A DNA stretch of 5,488 bases from Sulfurovum sp. (GTDB lineage: Bacteria > Campylobacterota > Campylobacteria > Campylobacterales > Sulfurovaceae), in contig JALTYW010000036.1 in the NCBI GenBank assembly GCA_027046415.1, positions 1 through 5,488 of the forward strand, read 5' to 3'. Below are positions 1 to 5,488 of the stretch, in pieces. The first letter of the stretch is position 1. Every line of letters starts with the position of its first letter. The translations under genes were made by a program, and so were the position numbers. The notes under the pieces were generated by a model. That model ran no database searches and was not told the DNA's origin. It saw only the letters and a program-made list of their open reading frames with translations.

Positions 1-218
1 CCATGTGTATGGTTAAGTTGATAGAGTGATGCATTTTTATCGAAGGTGGAGAGCGCATGCTCGATGGCTGCAATGCGTTCAAAGGTTTTAGAGGCAAGTT
101 GGTTGTGTTTGGCAGGCAGGGTGAGTGTAGCGTAGGTACCCATGAGCAGACGTGTTCTTGTCTGCATCGGTTCTGCATGCAGCAAGGAGCATAGCAGTAT
201 GCCTAAGAGCAGACGCAT
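1..218 (-). CDS. apbE: ApbE-family FAD:protein FMN transferase, N-terminal part (runs off left edge)
   Basis: The frame starts with ATG at 218 and has no stop before the window edge, giving 72 residues of a family that is usually about 300-350 long. Residues 1-15 are a hydrophobic leader (MRLLLGILLCSLLHA) that looks like a Sec signal peptide. Cys10 lies in ILLC, a poor lipobox. Next come the family's early MGT motif (LLMGTYATLTLP, MGT at 26-28) and a segment IEHALSTFDKNASLYQLN (residues 52-69), matching the usual 'IE..LS.Y...S.L..LN' helix. Known ApbE proteins act outside the cytoplasmic membrane and attach FMN from FAD to a Thr/Ser of proteins such as RnfG, NqrB/C or NosR; no target gene is visible here. 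The start directly follows the upstream gene's TAG with no clear Shine-Dalgarno, so translation is probably coupled. The catalytic and FAD/Mg-binding residues lie outside the window, so activity cannot be judged. Confidence 0.82.
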   Translation of the reverse strand, partial: MRLLLGILLCSLLHAEPMQTRTRLLMGTYATLTLPAKHNQLASKTFERIAAIEHALSTFDKNASLYQLNHTH

Positions 219-2165
219 CTACTTTTGCTGCCGTTTTTCCAGTACTTCCCGTACCCCTCCAAAATCCTTTTCATGTCCGAAACATGCCGAGGTATTGCAG
301 ACCATAAAGCCGTCGTTGGTATCGGTACGCAGCAGAGTGAAGGGGTACGGGAGTGTATCAAGGTCGGTGATGTGTTCTTTGAGCCTCTCCTCTTTGGCTT
401 TGATGATGACATCGTCAAGCAGATAACGGATGACCATTTTGCTCAGCTTTGGGGTGGAGACCGGCTGGCGCATCACATCGTAGGAGTGGATCTCGAGTGA
501 TTTGAAGACAAACTTTTTGTAAACAGGATCGACCAGTGATGTAATCGAGTGCAGCAGCCCGACCATGGTGGCAAGCGAAGAGGGGTAGGAGCTGTCGTAG
601 ATCTCCGCTTCGGTTTCGAACTCTCCGCGTGAAAATTTCCAGATGCCGTTTTTGTAGAACTTCTCTATGGCGGCATTGGTTAGTTTCTGTGCCACGATGA
701 GGTAGGTTTCGTCCATTGTGCTCTCGTAAGCTTCGATGAGGGCTTCACCAAGGTAGGCATAGTCTTCGAGGAATGCGTGTATCTTCGGAGTTTTCCCAAT
801 AAGCGTCGAGTGGAAGAGCTGGGAGTTGATATACATGGTATCAAGCAGTTTCTCCAGTGACTTCATGGCAGGCTTGAGATATTTTGGATTGACTCTTGCG
901 GCTTTGAAGAGGGAGGTGATCATCATAGCATTCCATGAGACGATGACCTTCTTGTCGATAAAAGGGTATTTACGCTTCTCCTGCCGGCGCTGTTTGAGTG
1001 CTTCTATGGCTTTTTTGTAGTAGGGGATGGCATTGGTATTGGCAGGGTCATCGACTCTGACGATGTTCTTGCCTTCAAAGTTGCCCTCTGGGGTGATGTG
1101 CAGTGCTTTGGCAAGGCTCTCATGCACCTCTTTTGGGATGCCCACTTTGACAAATGATTTGAGTGCCTTTTCATAGGTGTAGACAAAATATTTTCCCTCT
1201 TGTCCTTCTGTGTCGGCATCACTGGCAGCGTAGAAGAGGTGTTTCTCCTGCATCTTCTCGAGCATAAAGTCGAGGGTTTCAAATGCGACATCACGGTAGA
1301 ATGTATTGCCGGTTGCATGATAGGCTTTGAGGTAAACTGCGGAAAGCTGTGCATTGTCGTAGGTCATCTTCTCAAAGTGGGGTACCAGCCAGATATCATC
1401 GGTCGAATAGCGGCAGAACCCGCCGTCAACAAGGTCACGCAATCCGCCCTTTGCCATGTGGCTGAGCTGTTTTGCCGCCATATTGAGTGCCTCTTTGTTT
1501 CCTGTAAGTTTGTAGAGATCCAGCAGCAGGTCAAGTAGGGAAGTCTGCGGAAATTTGGGGGCTTTGCTGAAACCGCCGTAGCGGTGGTCGTAGAGCATGC
1601 CTGCATGTTCAATGGCGCGCCCGATAATGCTGTGGTCGAGTTTGGTAGCCTGTATCTTGTCTTTGTTGGGGTTGATCTGTTTGAGAACACTCTCTGCTTC
1701 TTGAGTCAGTTTATGTTTCTCTGTTTTGTACTTGTCGGCAATCACCTCCAGCAGTGTCGGAAAGCTCATCATCCCGTAACGCGGTTCTGGCGGAATGTAG
1801 GTTGCAGAGTAGAAAGGTTTGAGATCTTCAGTCAGGAAAATAGAGGTTGGCCATCCTCCCGGTCTACCGTTCATCAACTGATAGACCTCCTGAAAGTGTT
1901 TGTCGATGTCGGGACGTTCTTCCCGGTCAACCTTGATGGAGACAAAATGTTTGTTAAGAATCTTGGCTGTCTCTTTGTTCTCGAATGACTCATGTTCCAT
2001 CACATGACACCAGTGGCAGGAGCTGTAACCGATACTTAAAAAGATGGGTTTATGCTCCTTGCGTGCTTTCTTGAATGCCTCTTCTCCCCAGGGGTACCAG
2101 TCGACAGGATTGTCCGCATGCTGCTGCAGATAGGGGGAGTGTTCATTCTTGAGATGGTTTGCCAT
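219..2165 (-). CDS. DUF255 / YyaL-type thioredoxin-domain protein (SSP411 / spermatogenesis-associated 20-like)
   Basis: This 648-residue protein has the expected size for the family. The start chosen is the ATG at 2165 ([20 protein letters not shown]), where family similarity begins and an AGAGGA ribosome site lies 5 nt upstream. An in-frame ATG at 2222 would add 19 unrelated residues and run into the promoter region. Residues 1-165 form a thioredoxin-like domain: NPVDWYPW (19-26), the C50-H-W-C53 pair, [10 protein letters not shown] (79-88) and GGWPTSIFL (103-111). From about 175 a helical domain resembling six-hairpin glycosidases carries [10 protein letters not shown] (197-206), [16 protein letters not shown] (259-274), [12 protein letters not shown] (316-327), VSWNAMM (409-415) and EDYAYL (467-472). 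The C-terminus has the usual Cys pair (C623, C628). No signal peptide is seen, so it is probably cytoplasmic. The biochemical role of the family is unsettled; a redox or sugar-related function is only inferred from the folds. It is probably co-transcribed with apbE. Confidence 0.93.
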   Translation of the reverse strand: MANHLKNEHSPYLQQHADNPVDWYPWGEEAFKKARKEHKPIFLSIGYSSCHWCHVMEHESFENKETAKILNKHFVSIKVDREERPDIDKHFQEVYQLMNGRPGGWPTSIFLTEDLKPFYSATYIPPEPRYGMMSFPTLLEVIADKYKTEKHKLTQEAESVLKQINPNKDKIQATKLDHSIIGRAIEHAGMLYDHRYGGFSKAPKFPQTSLLDLLLDLYKLTGNKEALNMAAKQLSHMAKGGLRDLVDGGFCRYSTDDIWLVPHFEKMTYDNAQLSAVYLKAYHATGNTFYRDVAFETLDFMLEKMQEKHLFYAASDADTEGQEGKYFVYTYEKALKSFVKVGIPKEVHESLAKALHITPEGNFEGKNIVRVDDPANTNAIPYYKKAIEALKQRRQEKRKYPFIDKKVIVSWNAMMITSLFKAARVNPKYLKPAMKSLEKLLDTMYINSQLFHSTLIGKTPKIHAFLEDYAYLGEALIEAYESTMDETYLIVAQKLTNAAIEKFYKNGIWKFSRGEFETEAEIYDSSYPSSLATMVGLLHSITSLVDPVYKKFVFKSLEIHSYDVMRQPVSTPKLSKMVIRYLLDDVIIKAKEERLKEHITDLDTLPYPFTLLRTDTNDGFMVCNTSACFGHEKDFGGVREVLEKRQQK

Positions 2166-2169
2166 AGTT

Positions 2170-2175
2170 TCCTCT
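2170..2175 (-). promoter_or_regulatory. Ribosome binding site fixing the DUF255 gene start
   Basis: On the minus strand AGAGGA precedes the ATG at 2165; AGAGG is separated from it by 5 nt. It is a good Shine-Dalgarno match. It supports the ATG at 2165 over the longer in-frame start at 2222, which lacks a comparable site. Confidence 0.75.
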
Positions 2176-2205
2176 TGTTTCTTGATTAATCCATTTTTGG
2201 TAAGA

Positions 2206-2234
2206 TTACACAGCTTATACACGAATAGTATAAT
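2206..2234 (+). promoter_or_regulatory. Candidate sigma-70-type promoter for dsbD
   Basis: A perfect TATAAT -10 hexamer lies at 2229-2234. Transcription would begin near 2241, giving a 5' leader of about 30 nt before the dsbD ATG. At 17-bp spacing the -35 position (2206-2211) reads TTACAC, which is weak. A weak -35 element is common in Campylobacterota, where the -10 box and upstream AT content dominate. The call rests on the -10 match and position only. Confidence 0.55.
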
Positions 2235-2253
2235 ACAATTGTATAAAATTTTA
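2215..2253. repeat. Cluster of short palindromes in the divergent spacer
   Basis: Three symmetrical elements lie side by side. The first is an inverted repeat TTATAC-N7-GTATAA (2215-2233). The second is a perfect 12-bp palindrome ATACAATTGTAT (2233-2244). The third is a perfect 10-bp palindrome TAAAATTTTA (2244-2253). They overlap the candidate promoters, so one or more could be an operator. AT-rich composition alone could also produce them, and the first is partly explained by two opposed -10 boxes. Confidence 0.45.
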
Positions 2254-2256
2254 CAA
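2227..2256 (-). promoter_or_regulatory. Candidate divergent promoter for the DUF255-apbE transcript
   Basis: On the minus strand TTGTAA (2251-2256) and TATACT (2227-2232) are separated by 18 bp, a plausible -35/-10 pair pointing towards the DUF255 gene. Its -10 box physically overlaps the -10 box of the plus-strand dsbD candidate. In AT-rich DNA such matches arise easily, so this is tentative. An alternative minus-strand -10 is TATAAG at 2214-2219. Confidence 0.35.
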
Positions 2257-2269
2257 ACAGAGAGAAAAA

Positions 2270-4132
2270 ATGCAGCATATGGTCAAAAAGTTACTTCTGG
2301 TGAGTCTTTTACTCAATACTTTTGTCTTTGGAGGGTTTGCAAGCGCACTGAAAAAGCAGAAGTTTCTCCAGCCCGATGAGGCATTCAAAATAGAAGCGGT
2401 ACAAAAAGATGACAGGATAGAGACGATAATCACGCTGGCAGACAAGATACACATCTATAAAAACGATCTGAAGTTTCGTATTGTCAAGCCTGAGAAGATC
2501 AGCCTCCATCCAACACTGCCGCCGGCGATCACCGAGGATGGTGAAGCTGTCTATAAAAAGGGTGTCACAGTCAGCATTCCAGTTAGTGATATCTCTTCTC
2601 GTATCAGCGGTGACTATACGCTGGAGGTGGAGCTGCTGGGCTGTTCGGACAGAGGCATCTGCTACCAGCCGTTTCGAAAACAGTTTCTTTTGCATGCACC
2701 TGAAACCAAAAAAACCGCTGCAGACTCTACGGTAGCAACGGCACAAAAGGGTGATAGTATTATAGAGAAAGAAACCCCCGGTGTGTTTGAAAAGATCAGT
2801 GCTTTGACACATGAAGGCAACACAGCAAAGATTGCAGATGTGCTTGGACATGAGAGTTCATGGTTCATCGTAGTACTTTTCTTTATCTTTGGTCTGCTTT
2901 TGGCACTGACCCCTTGTGTCTTCCCTATGATCCCAATCCTCTCATCGATCATCGTTTCACAGTCAGGCAGTGAAAAACCGGGGGTTGCCAAAGCCTTCTT
3001 TACCTCTCTTGTCTATGTGATTGCCATGGCATTGACCTATACGGTTGTCGGTGTGGTTGCAGGACTGGTGGGTGCTGATATTCAGACTGCTATGCAAAAC
3101 CCTTGGGTACTGACTGCCTTTGCGGCAATGTTTGTCGCACTTGCCTTTTCGCTCTTTGGCTACTATGAGATAGGTTTGCCCGCATCGTGGCAGAGCAAGA
3201 TCAGCCGTATCAGTGACGAAGCGGGACAACGCGGCGGTTTTGTCGGTACAGCAGTGATGGGTGTGCTCTCTGCACTCATTGTCGGTCCGTGTGTCGCGCC
3301 ACCGCTTGGCGGTGCGGTGCTTTTCATCTCCCATAGCGGTGATGCTCTGCTTGGCGGTGTGGCACTCTTTGTGATGAGCATCGGGATGGGTATGCCGTTG
3401 CTGCTTGTGGGGATCGGTGCAGGAAAGTTCATGCCAAAGCCGGGTGGCTGGATGAGTGTGGTCTCTCAGGTCTTTGGTGTGATGATGCTAGGACTTGCCA
3501 TTTTCATGCTTGGGCGTGTATTGCCTGAGGGTGTTACACTGATGCTTTGGTCACTGCTCTTTATGGGATCAGCACTCTATATGGGTGTCTTTGACAGCAG
3601 TGATAAAAAGCCCGGAGCCAAAAAGCTTGTACAGCTTTTTGCTGCTGTGCTGATGCTCTATGGCGCTTCTCTGTTTATAGGAGCACTGAGCGGTGCGAGC
3701 TCGATGCTGAGACCCTTTGAACGGTTTACCACACCCCAAAGTGTTGCTGTTGCGATAGCTGATGAAAAGAGCAGCCACAGAGGCTATAGTATCGCACGTC
3801 TGCTCAAAGAGGTAGCTGCTTCAGATAAGCCGGTGGTGGTAGATTTTGGCAAAGAGAGCTGTACGGCATGTAAAGAGCTTGAGGAGATCACTTTTCCAGA
3901 CCCCAAAGTCAAAGAGCAGCTCAAGAAGTTTACATTTATCAAAGTCGATGTGACTGACAATACCGATGCAGAGAAAGCGCTGTTGAAGAAGTATGAACTC
4001 TTCGGTACCCCCAACATCATCTTCTTTGACAAAAACGGGAAGTTCATGCCTGAAAAAAGTCTGACAGGATTTGTCAAACCGCAGGAGTTTGCCGACCACC
4101 TGAAAAGGGTTGATGCGGAGAGTGCACGATAG
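2270..4132 (+). CDS. dsbD: Thiol:disulfide interchange protein DsbD (DipZ)
   Basis: This 620-residue inner-membrane protein moves electrons from cytoplasmic thioredoxin to periplasmic partners. It starts with a signal peptide (residues 1 to about 25, [21 protein letters not shown]). An N-terminal periplasmic domain follows, with the cysteine pair in [11 protein letters not shown] (C125, C131). After a polar linker (about 144-196) come about eight membrane segments (roughly 197-472). The two membrane cysteines are in [10 protein letters not shown] (C216) and [11 protein letters not shown] (C341). The C-terminal thioredoxin domain (about 505-620) has C531-T-A-C534 and the cis-proline motif FGTP (P581). 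These are the only six cysteines in the protein, exactly the set DsbD uses. It is somewhat longer than E. coli DsbD (565), mainly through the linker. ATG 2270 is preferred because GAGAG lies just upstream; ATG 2279 is an alternative without such a site. It is divergent from the DUF255 gene and convergent with the msr operon. Confidence 0.97.
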   Translation: MQHMVKKLLLVSLLLNTFVFGGFASALKKQKFLQPDEAFKIEAVQKDDRIETIITLADKIHIYKNDLKFRIVKPEKISLHPTLPPAITEDGEAVYKKGVTVSIPVSDISSRISGDYTLEVELLGCSDRGICYQPFRKQFLLHAPETKKTAADSTVATAQKGDSIIEKETPGVFEKISALTHEGNTAKIADVLGHESSWFIVVLFFIFGLLLALTPCVFPMIPILSSIIVSQSGSEKPGVAKAFFTSLVYVIAMALTYTVVGVVAGLVGADIQTAMQNPWVLTAFAAMFVALAFSLFGYYEIGLPASWQSKISRISDEAGQRGGFVGTAVMGVLSALIVGPCVAPPLGGAVLFISHSGDALLGGVALFVMSIGMGMPLLLVGIGAGKFMPKPGGWMSVVSQVFGVMMLGLAIFMLGRVLPEGVTLMLWSLLFMGSALYMGVFDSSDKKPGAKKLVQLFAAVLMLYGASLFIGALSGASSMLRPFERFTTPQSVAVAIADEKSSHRGYSIARLLKEVAASDKPVVVDFGKESCTACKELEEITFPDPKVKEQLKKFTFIKVDVTDNTDAEKALLKKYELFGTPNIIFFDKNGKFMPEKSLTGFVKPQEFADHLKRVDAESAR

Positions 4133-4162
4133 AGTGCATACTCTAAAAGTACAAATTTTGTA
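4131..4162. terminator. Possible weak hairpins in the convergent dsbD/msrB spacer
   Basis: Two small inverted repeats occur: AGAGT-GCAT-ACTCT (4131-4144), which begins inside the dsbD stop codon, and TACAAA-T-TTTGTA (4150-4162), which is AT-only apart from one G-C pair. Convergent stops 36 bp apart make shared termination plausible. The stems are short and no classical GC-rich stem plus U-tract is present. Confidence 0.3.
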
Positions 4163-4168
4163 TAAAAA

Positions 4169-4531
4169 TTATGCTTCAGGCACAAAATCCAAAGAGACGG
4201 AGTTGACACAGTGACGTGTCTGCTTAGGGGTGAAGCCCTCACCTTTGAAAACGTGCCCAAGATGTCCGCCACAGTTGGCACAGACAATCTCTATACGTCT
4301 GCCGTCGGCATCAGGTACCTCTTTCACCGCTCCGGGGAAAGCATCATCGAAGCTTGGCCACCCTGTGCCGCTGTCAAATTTGGCACTTGAGGGAAAGAGC
4401 GGTGTGTTGCACTGGCGGCAGATGTAGGTGCCGTCTTCGTGGTGGTCCCAGAACTTTCCGGTAAAGGCGCGTTCGGTGCCTTTGTGTAAAATAACATATT
4501 GTTCCTCTTCGTTCAATTTATTGTAGGCCAT
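4169..4531 (-). CDS. msrB: Peptide-methionine (R)-S-oxide reductase MsrB, zinc-binding form
   Basis: This 120-residue stand-alone MsrB is the typical length for the family and has no signal peptide, so it is probably cytoplasmic. It reduces the R form of methionine sulfoxide in proteins. The structural zinc ligands are both present: C38-R-Q-C41 (YICRQCNTPLF) and C84-A-N-C87 (IVCANCGGHLGHVF). The catalytic cysteine is C108 in TRHCVNSVSLDFVP. The substrate-pocket motif is DSGTGWPSF (53-61). Many MsrBs carry the resolving Cys at the position occupied here by T56, so this copy probably forms no such intramolecular disulfide and may be reduced by a different route. It is the last gene of the msr operon. 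Its ATG is 3 nt after the msrA stop, and its AAGGAG ribosome site (4538-4543) lies inside the end of msrA. Confidence 0.96.
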   Translation of the reverse strand: MAYNKLNEEEQYVILHKGTERAFTGKFWDHHEDGTYICRQCNTPLFPSSAKFDSGTGWPSFDDAFPGAVKEVPDADGRRIEIVCANCGGHLGHVFKGEGFTPKQTRHCVNSVSLDFVPEA

Positions 4532-4534
4532 GTT

Positions 4535-5038
4535 TCACTCCTTTTTTGTTGGCACTATAGCATACTCCGCATATTTGTCAAACAAAAGTTTCAGTTTCGG
4601 TGCAATCCGGGTTTGACAAAAGGGGAGGTGTGGATTTTTGTGATAGTAGTTCAGGTAACGCTCTTCGTTCTTTTTAAAACGCTCAAAAGGATAGATACGG
4701 GTAATGAGCGGTTTTGTGAACAGTTTCTGTTTTTGTTGTAGTATTTCCCCGGCTTCATACTGCTGTACAGGGTCAAAGGTGTAGACAGCCGAGCGGTATT
4801 TTTTTCTAAAGGTGTGGTTTGAAGTGGCGTTGTGTGTCAGAAGGTGGATTTCAATCAGTGTTTCAAGAGAAATGGATTGTTCATCGTAGTAGACAATCAC
4901 CGCTTCGCTGAAAGTGCATGCTTCAGGGTGGGTTGATGCAATCCATCCTTGCTCGACAGAGTTGACACCGTGTAACGAGGCAAAAACCGCTTCTGTACAC
5001 CAGTGGCATCCGCCGCCAAATCCAACTTTTCGTATCAT
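4535..5038 (-). CDS. msrA: Peptide-methionine (S)-S-oxide reductase MsrA, divergent form
   Basis: This 167-residue protein begins at the family core with KVGFGGGCHWCTEAVF, where C11 is the catalytic cysteine position of the GCFWC motif (Phe replaced by His) and C14 is the second Cys. No signal peptide is seen. Downstream family features are altered. The usual GYxGG is GWIAS (31-35). The usual GHAE is FSEA (43-46), keeping the catalytic-site Glu (E45). The usual DxGxQYRS is replaced by TFRKKYRS (76-83), keeping YRS but losing the Asp. Near the C-terminus HKNPHLPFC (133-141) matches the usual 'KNP.GYC', so C141 is the likely recycling cysteine. The protein should reduce the S form of methionine sulfoxide. 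Its start overlaps the upstream gene's stop (ATGA, 5035-5038) and has only a weak ribosome site, implying translational coupling. A shortened, variant MsrA subgroup seems a better fit than degradation, because the frame is intact. Confidence 0.9.
   Translation of the reverse strand: MIRKVGFGGGCHWCTEAVFASLHGVNSVEQGWIASTHPEACTFSEAVIVYYDEQSISLETLIEIHLLTHNATSNHTFRKKYRSAVYTFDPVQQYEAGEILQQKQKLFTKPLITRIYPFERFKKNEERYLNYYHKNPHLPFCQTRIAPKLKLLFDKYAEYAIVPTKKE
4538..4543 (-). promoter_or_regulatory. Ribosome binding site of msrB, inside the 3' end of msrA
   Basis: AAGGAG on the minus strand forms the last Lys/Glu codons of msrA and sits 6 nt before the msrB ATG at 4531, with the msrA TGA in between. Ribosomes finishing msrA would arrive directly over the msrB start. 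Confidence 0.7.
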
Positions 5039-5488
5039 TTTTTTAATTTATCCCTTGGCACAAACTCCAAAACCGTCGCGTTGATACAGTAGCGCCGTTT
5101 GCCGCCCGGGGCATCGTTGAAGACGTGTCCCAGATGTGCGCCGCTTTTACGTGCGACGATCTCCACACGGTGCATGCCGTAGCTGTTGTCCTCTTTTTCG
5201 ATGACGGCACCCTTAACGGGTTTGTAGAAACTTAGCCATCCTGAGCCAGAGTTGAAACGGTCGCGTGTGTCGAAGAGAATGTCACCGCTAATGGTATCGA
5301 TAAAGACACCGTCACCGGTATGTTTGAACTTTTCGTAGCGTTTACAGAAGCGGTTCTCAGTGCTTTTGTTGAAAGCGATATCGAACGCTTCACTGTCAGT
5401 ACCGAGCTTGAAGGCACCAAGCGCTTTGTAAAATGCTTTTTCATCCATGTAGCCTACATGTCTGTAAACCTCTTTGCCATTTTCTATG
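5035..5488 (-). CDS. Zinc-less MsrB domain, probably the C-terminal part of a thioredoxin-MsrB fusion (runs off right edge)
   Basis: From the ATG at 5448 the frame encodes a 137-residue MsrB domain. It has SGSGWLSF (67-74), GAHLGHVF (103-110) and the catalytic cysteine C121 in RRYCINATVLEFVP. Both zinc CxxC pairs are missing: the positions read DTISGDILF (51-59) and ARKSGAHLG (99-107), as in the metal-free MsrB class. The usual resolving Cys is S69; the only other Cys is C35 (TENRFCKRY). Importantly, the frame stays open from 5448 to the window edge and encodes IENGKEVYRHVGY before that Met, followed by MDEKAFYKAL. This reads like the end of a thioredoxin fold (Gly-Lys turn, strand, G-Y/F, final helix). 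The 5448 ATG also has no good ribosome site. I therefore annotate an open-ended CDS rather than a 137-residue protein. PilB/MsrAB of Neisseria is a known precedent for thioredoxin-like plus Msr fusions. Location is undecided because the N-terminus is not visible. Confidence 0.85.
   Translation of the reverse strand, partial: IENGKEVYRHVGYMDEKAFYKALGAFKLGTDSEAFDIAFNKSTENRFCKRYEKFKHTGDGVFIDTISGDILFDTRDRFNSGSGWLSFYKPVKGAVIEKEDNSYGMHRVEIVARKSGAHLGHVFNDAPGGKRRYCINATVLEFVPRDKLKK

Noticed and set aside
142..500. Plus-strand open frames of about 90 codons at the left end
   Set aside because: They lie antisense to the apbE start and DUF255 end, lack ribosome sites and have low-complexity Ser/Arg-rich products; shadows of the real genes.
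1584..1988. Plus-strand 134-codon open frame inside the DUF255 gene
   Set aside because: Fully antisense to the conserved thioredoxin-domain region, with no recognisable motif and no start signals.
2166..2222. Longer DUF255 start at 2222
   Set aside because: Adds 19 residues with no family similarity, would run into the promoter region, and ignores the good AGAGGA site before 2165.
2309..2851. Minus-strand 180-codon open frame opposite dsbD
   Set aside because: Covers the DsbD periplasmic domain in antisense; Cys/Arg-rich product with no family resemblance.
4119..4138. 8-bp direct repeat AGAGTGCA (4119-4126 and 4131-4138) at the dsbD stop
   Set aside because: Short, only two copies, partly coding; probably chance.
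3784..4287. Minus-strand 167-codon open frame spanning the dsbD end, spacer and msrB end
   Set aside because: Crosses two well-supported genes out of frame, Ser/Leu-rich, with no motif.
5035..5448. Stand-alone 137-residue MsrB starting at 5448
   Set aside because: Possible, but the open upstream frame with thioredoxin-like residues and no good ribosome site favour an internal Met.
1..5488. CRISPR array, insertion sequence, tRNA, rRNA or riboswitch
   Set aside because: No regularly spaced repeats, transposase motifs, terminal inverted repeats or structured RNA signatures were seen; nearly all bases are accounted for by genes.

Overview
The window looks like chromosomal DNA from a Gram-negative bacterium. 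It has a full-length periplasm/inner-membrane DsbD, tightly packed genes, moderate GC inside genes and AT-rich spacers. The protein style (Lys-rich, short spacers, this DsbD layout) would fit a Campylobacterota member such as a Sulfurovum- or Sulfurimonas-like organism. That placement is an impression from reading, not a computed result. No mobile element, CRISPR array, tRNA or rRNA was seen.

Layout. Positions 1-218 (minus) hold the N-terminal 72 residues of an ApbE-type FAD:protein FMN transferase that runs off the left edge. It abuts a DUF255/YyaL-type protein (219-2165, minus), which has an N-terminal thioredoxin fold with a CHWC motif and a large helical domain. A 104-bp AT-rich, palindrome-rich spacer (2166-2269) carries divergent promoter candidates. 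Next comes dsbD on the plus strand (2270-4132), with all six expected cysteines. A 36-bp convergent spacer (4133-4168) separates dsbD from a minus-strand methionine sulfoxide reductase operon. In transcription order this is a zinc-less MsrB domain that is open to the right edge (5035-5488), a divergent MsrA (4535-5038) and a zinc-type MsrB (4169-4531). The junctions are a 4-nt ATGA overlap and a 3-nt gap, so translation is probably coupled.

How the genes fit together. Nearly every gene concerns thiol redox chemistry or protein oxidation repair. DsbD carries reducing equivalents across the inner membrane. MsrA and MsrB reduce the S and R forms of methionine sulfoxide. The most interesting point is at the right edge. 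The zinc-less MsrB frame stays open upstream of its first ATG and reads like the last strand and helix of a thioredoxin fold (GKEVYRHVGY). This suggests a thioredoxin-MsrB fusion reminiscent of Neisseria PilB, whose thioredoxin-like domain is known to draw electrons from DsbD. A DsbD-fed methionine-sulfoxide repair module is therefore a reasonable inference. It depends on sequence beyond the window, especially whether the fusion has a signal peptide.
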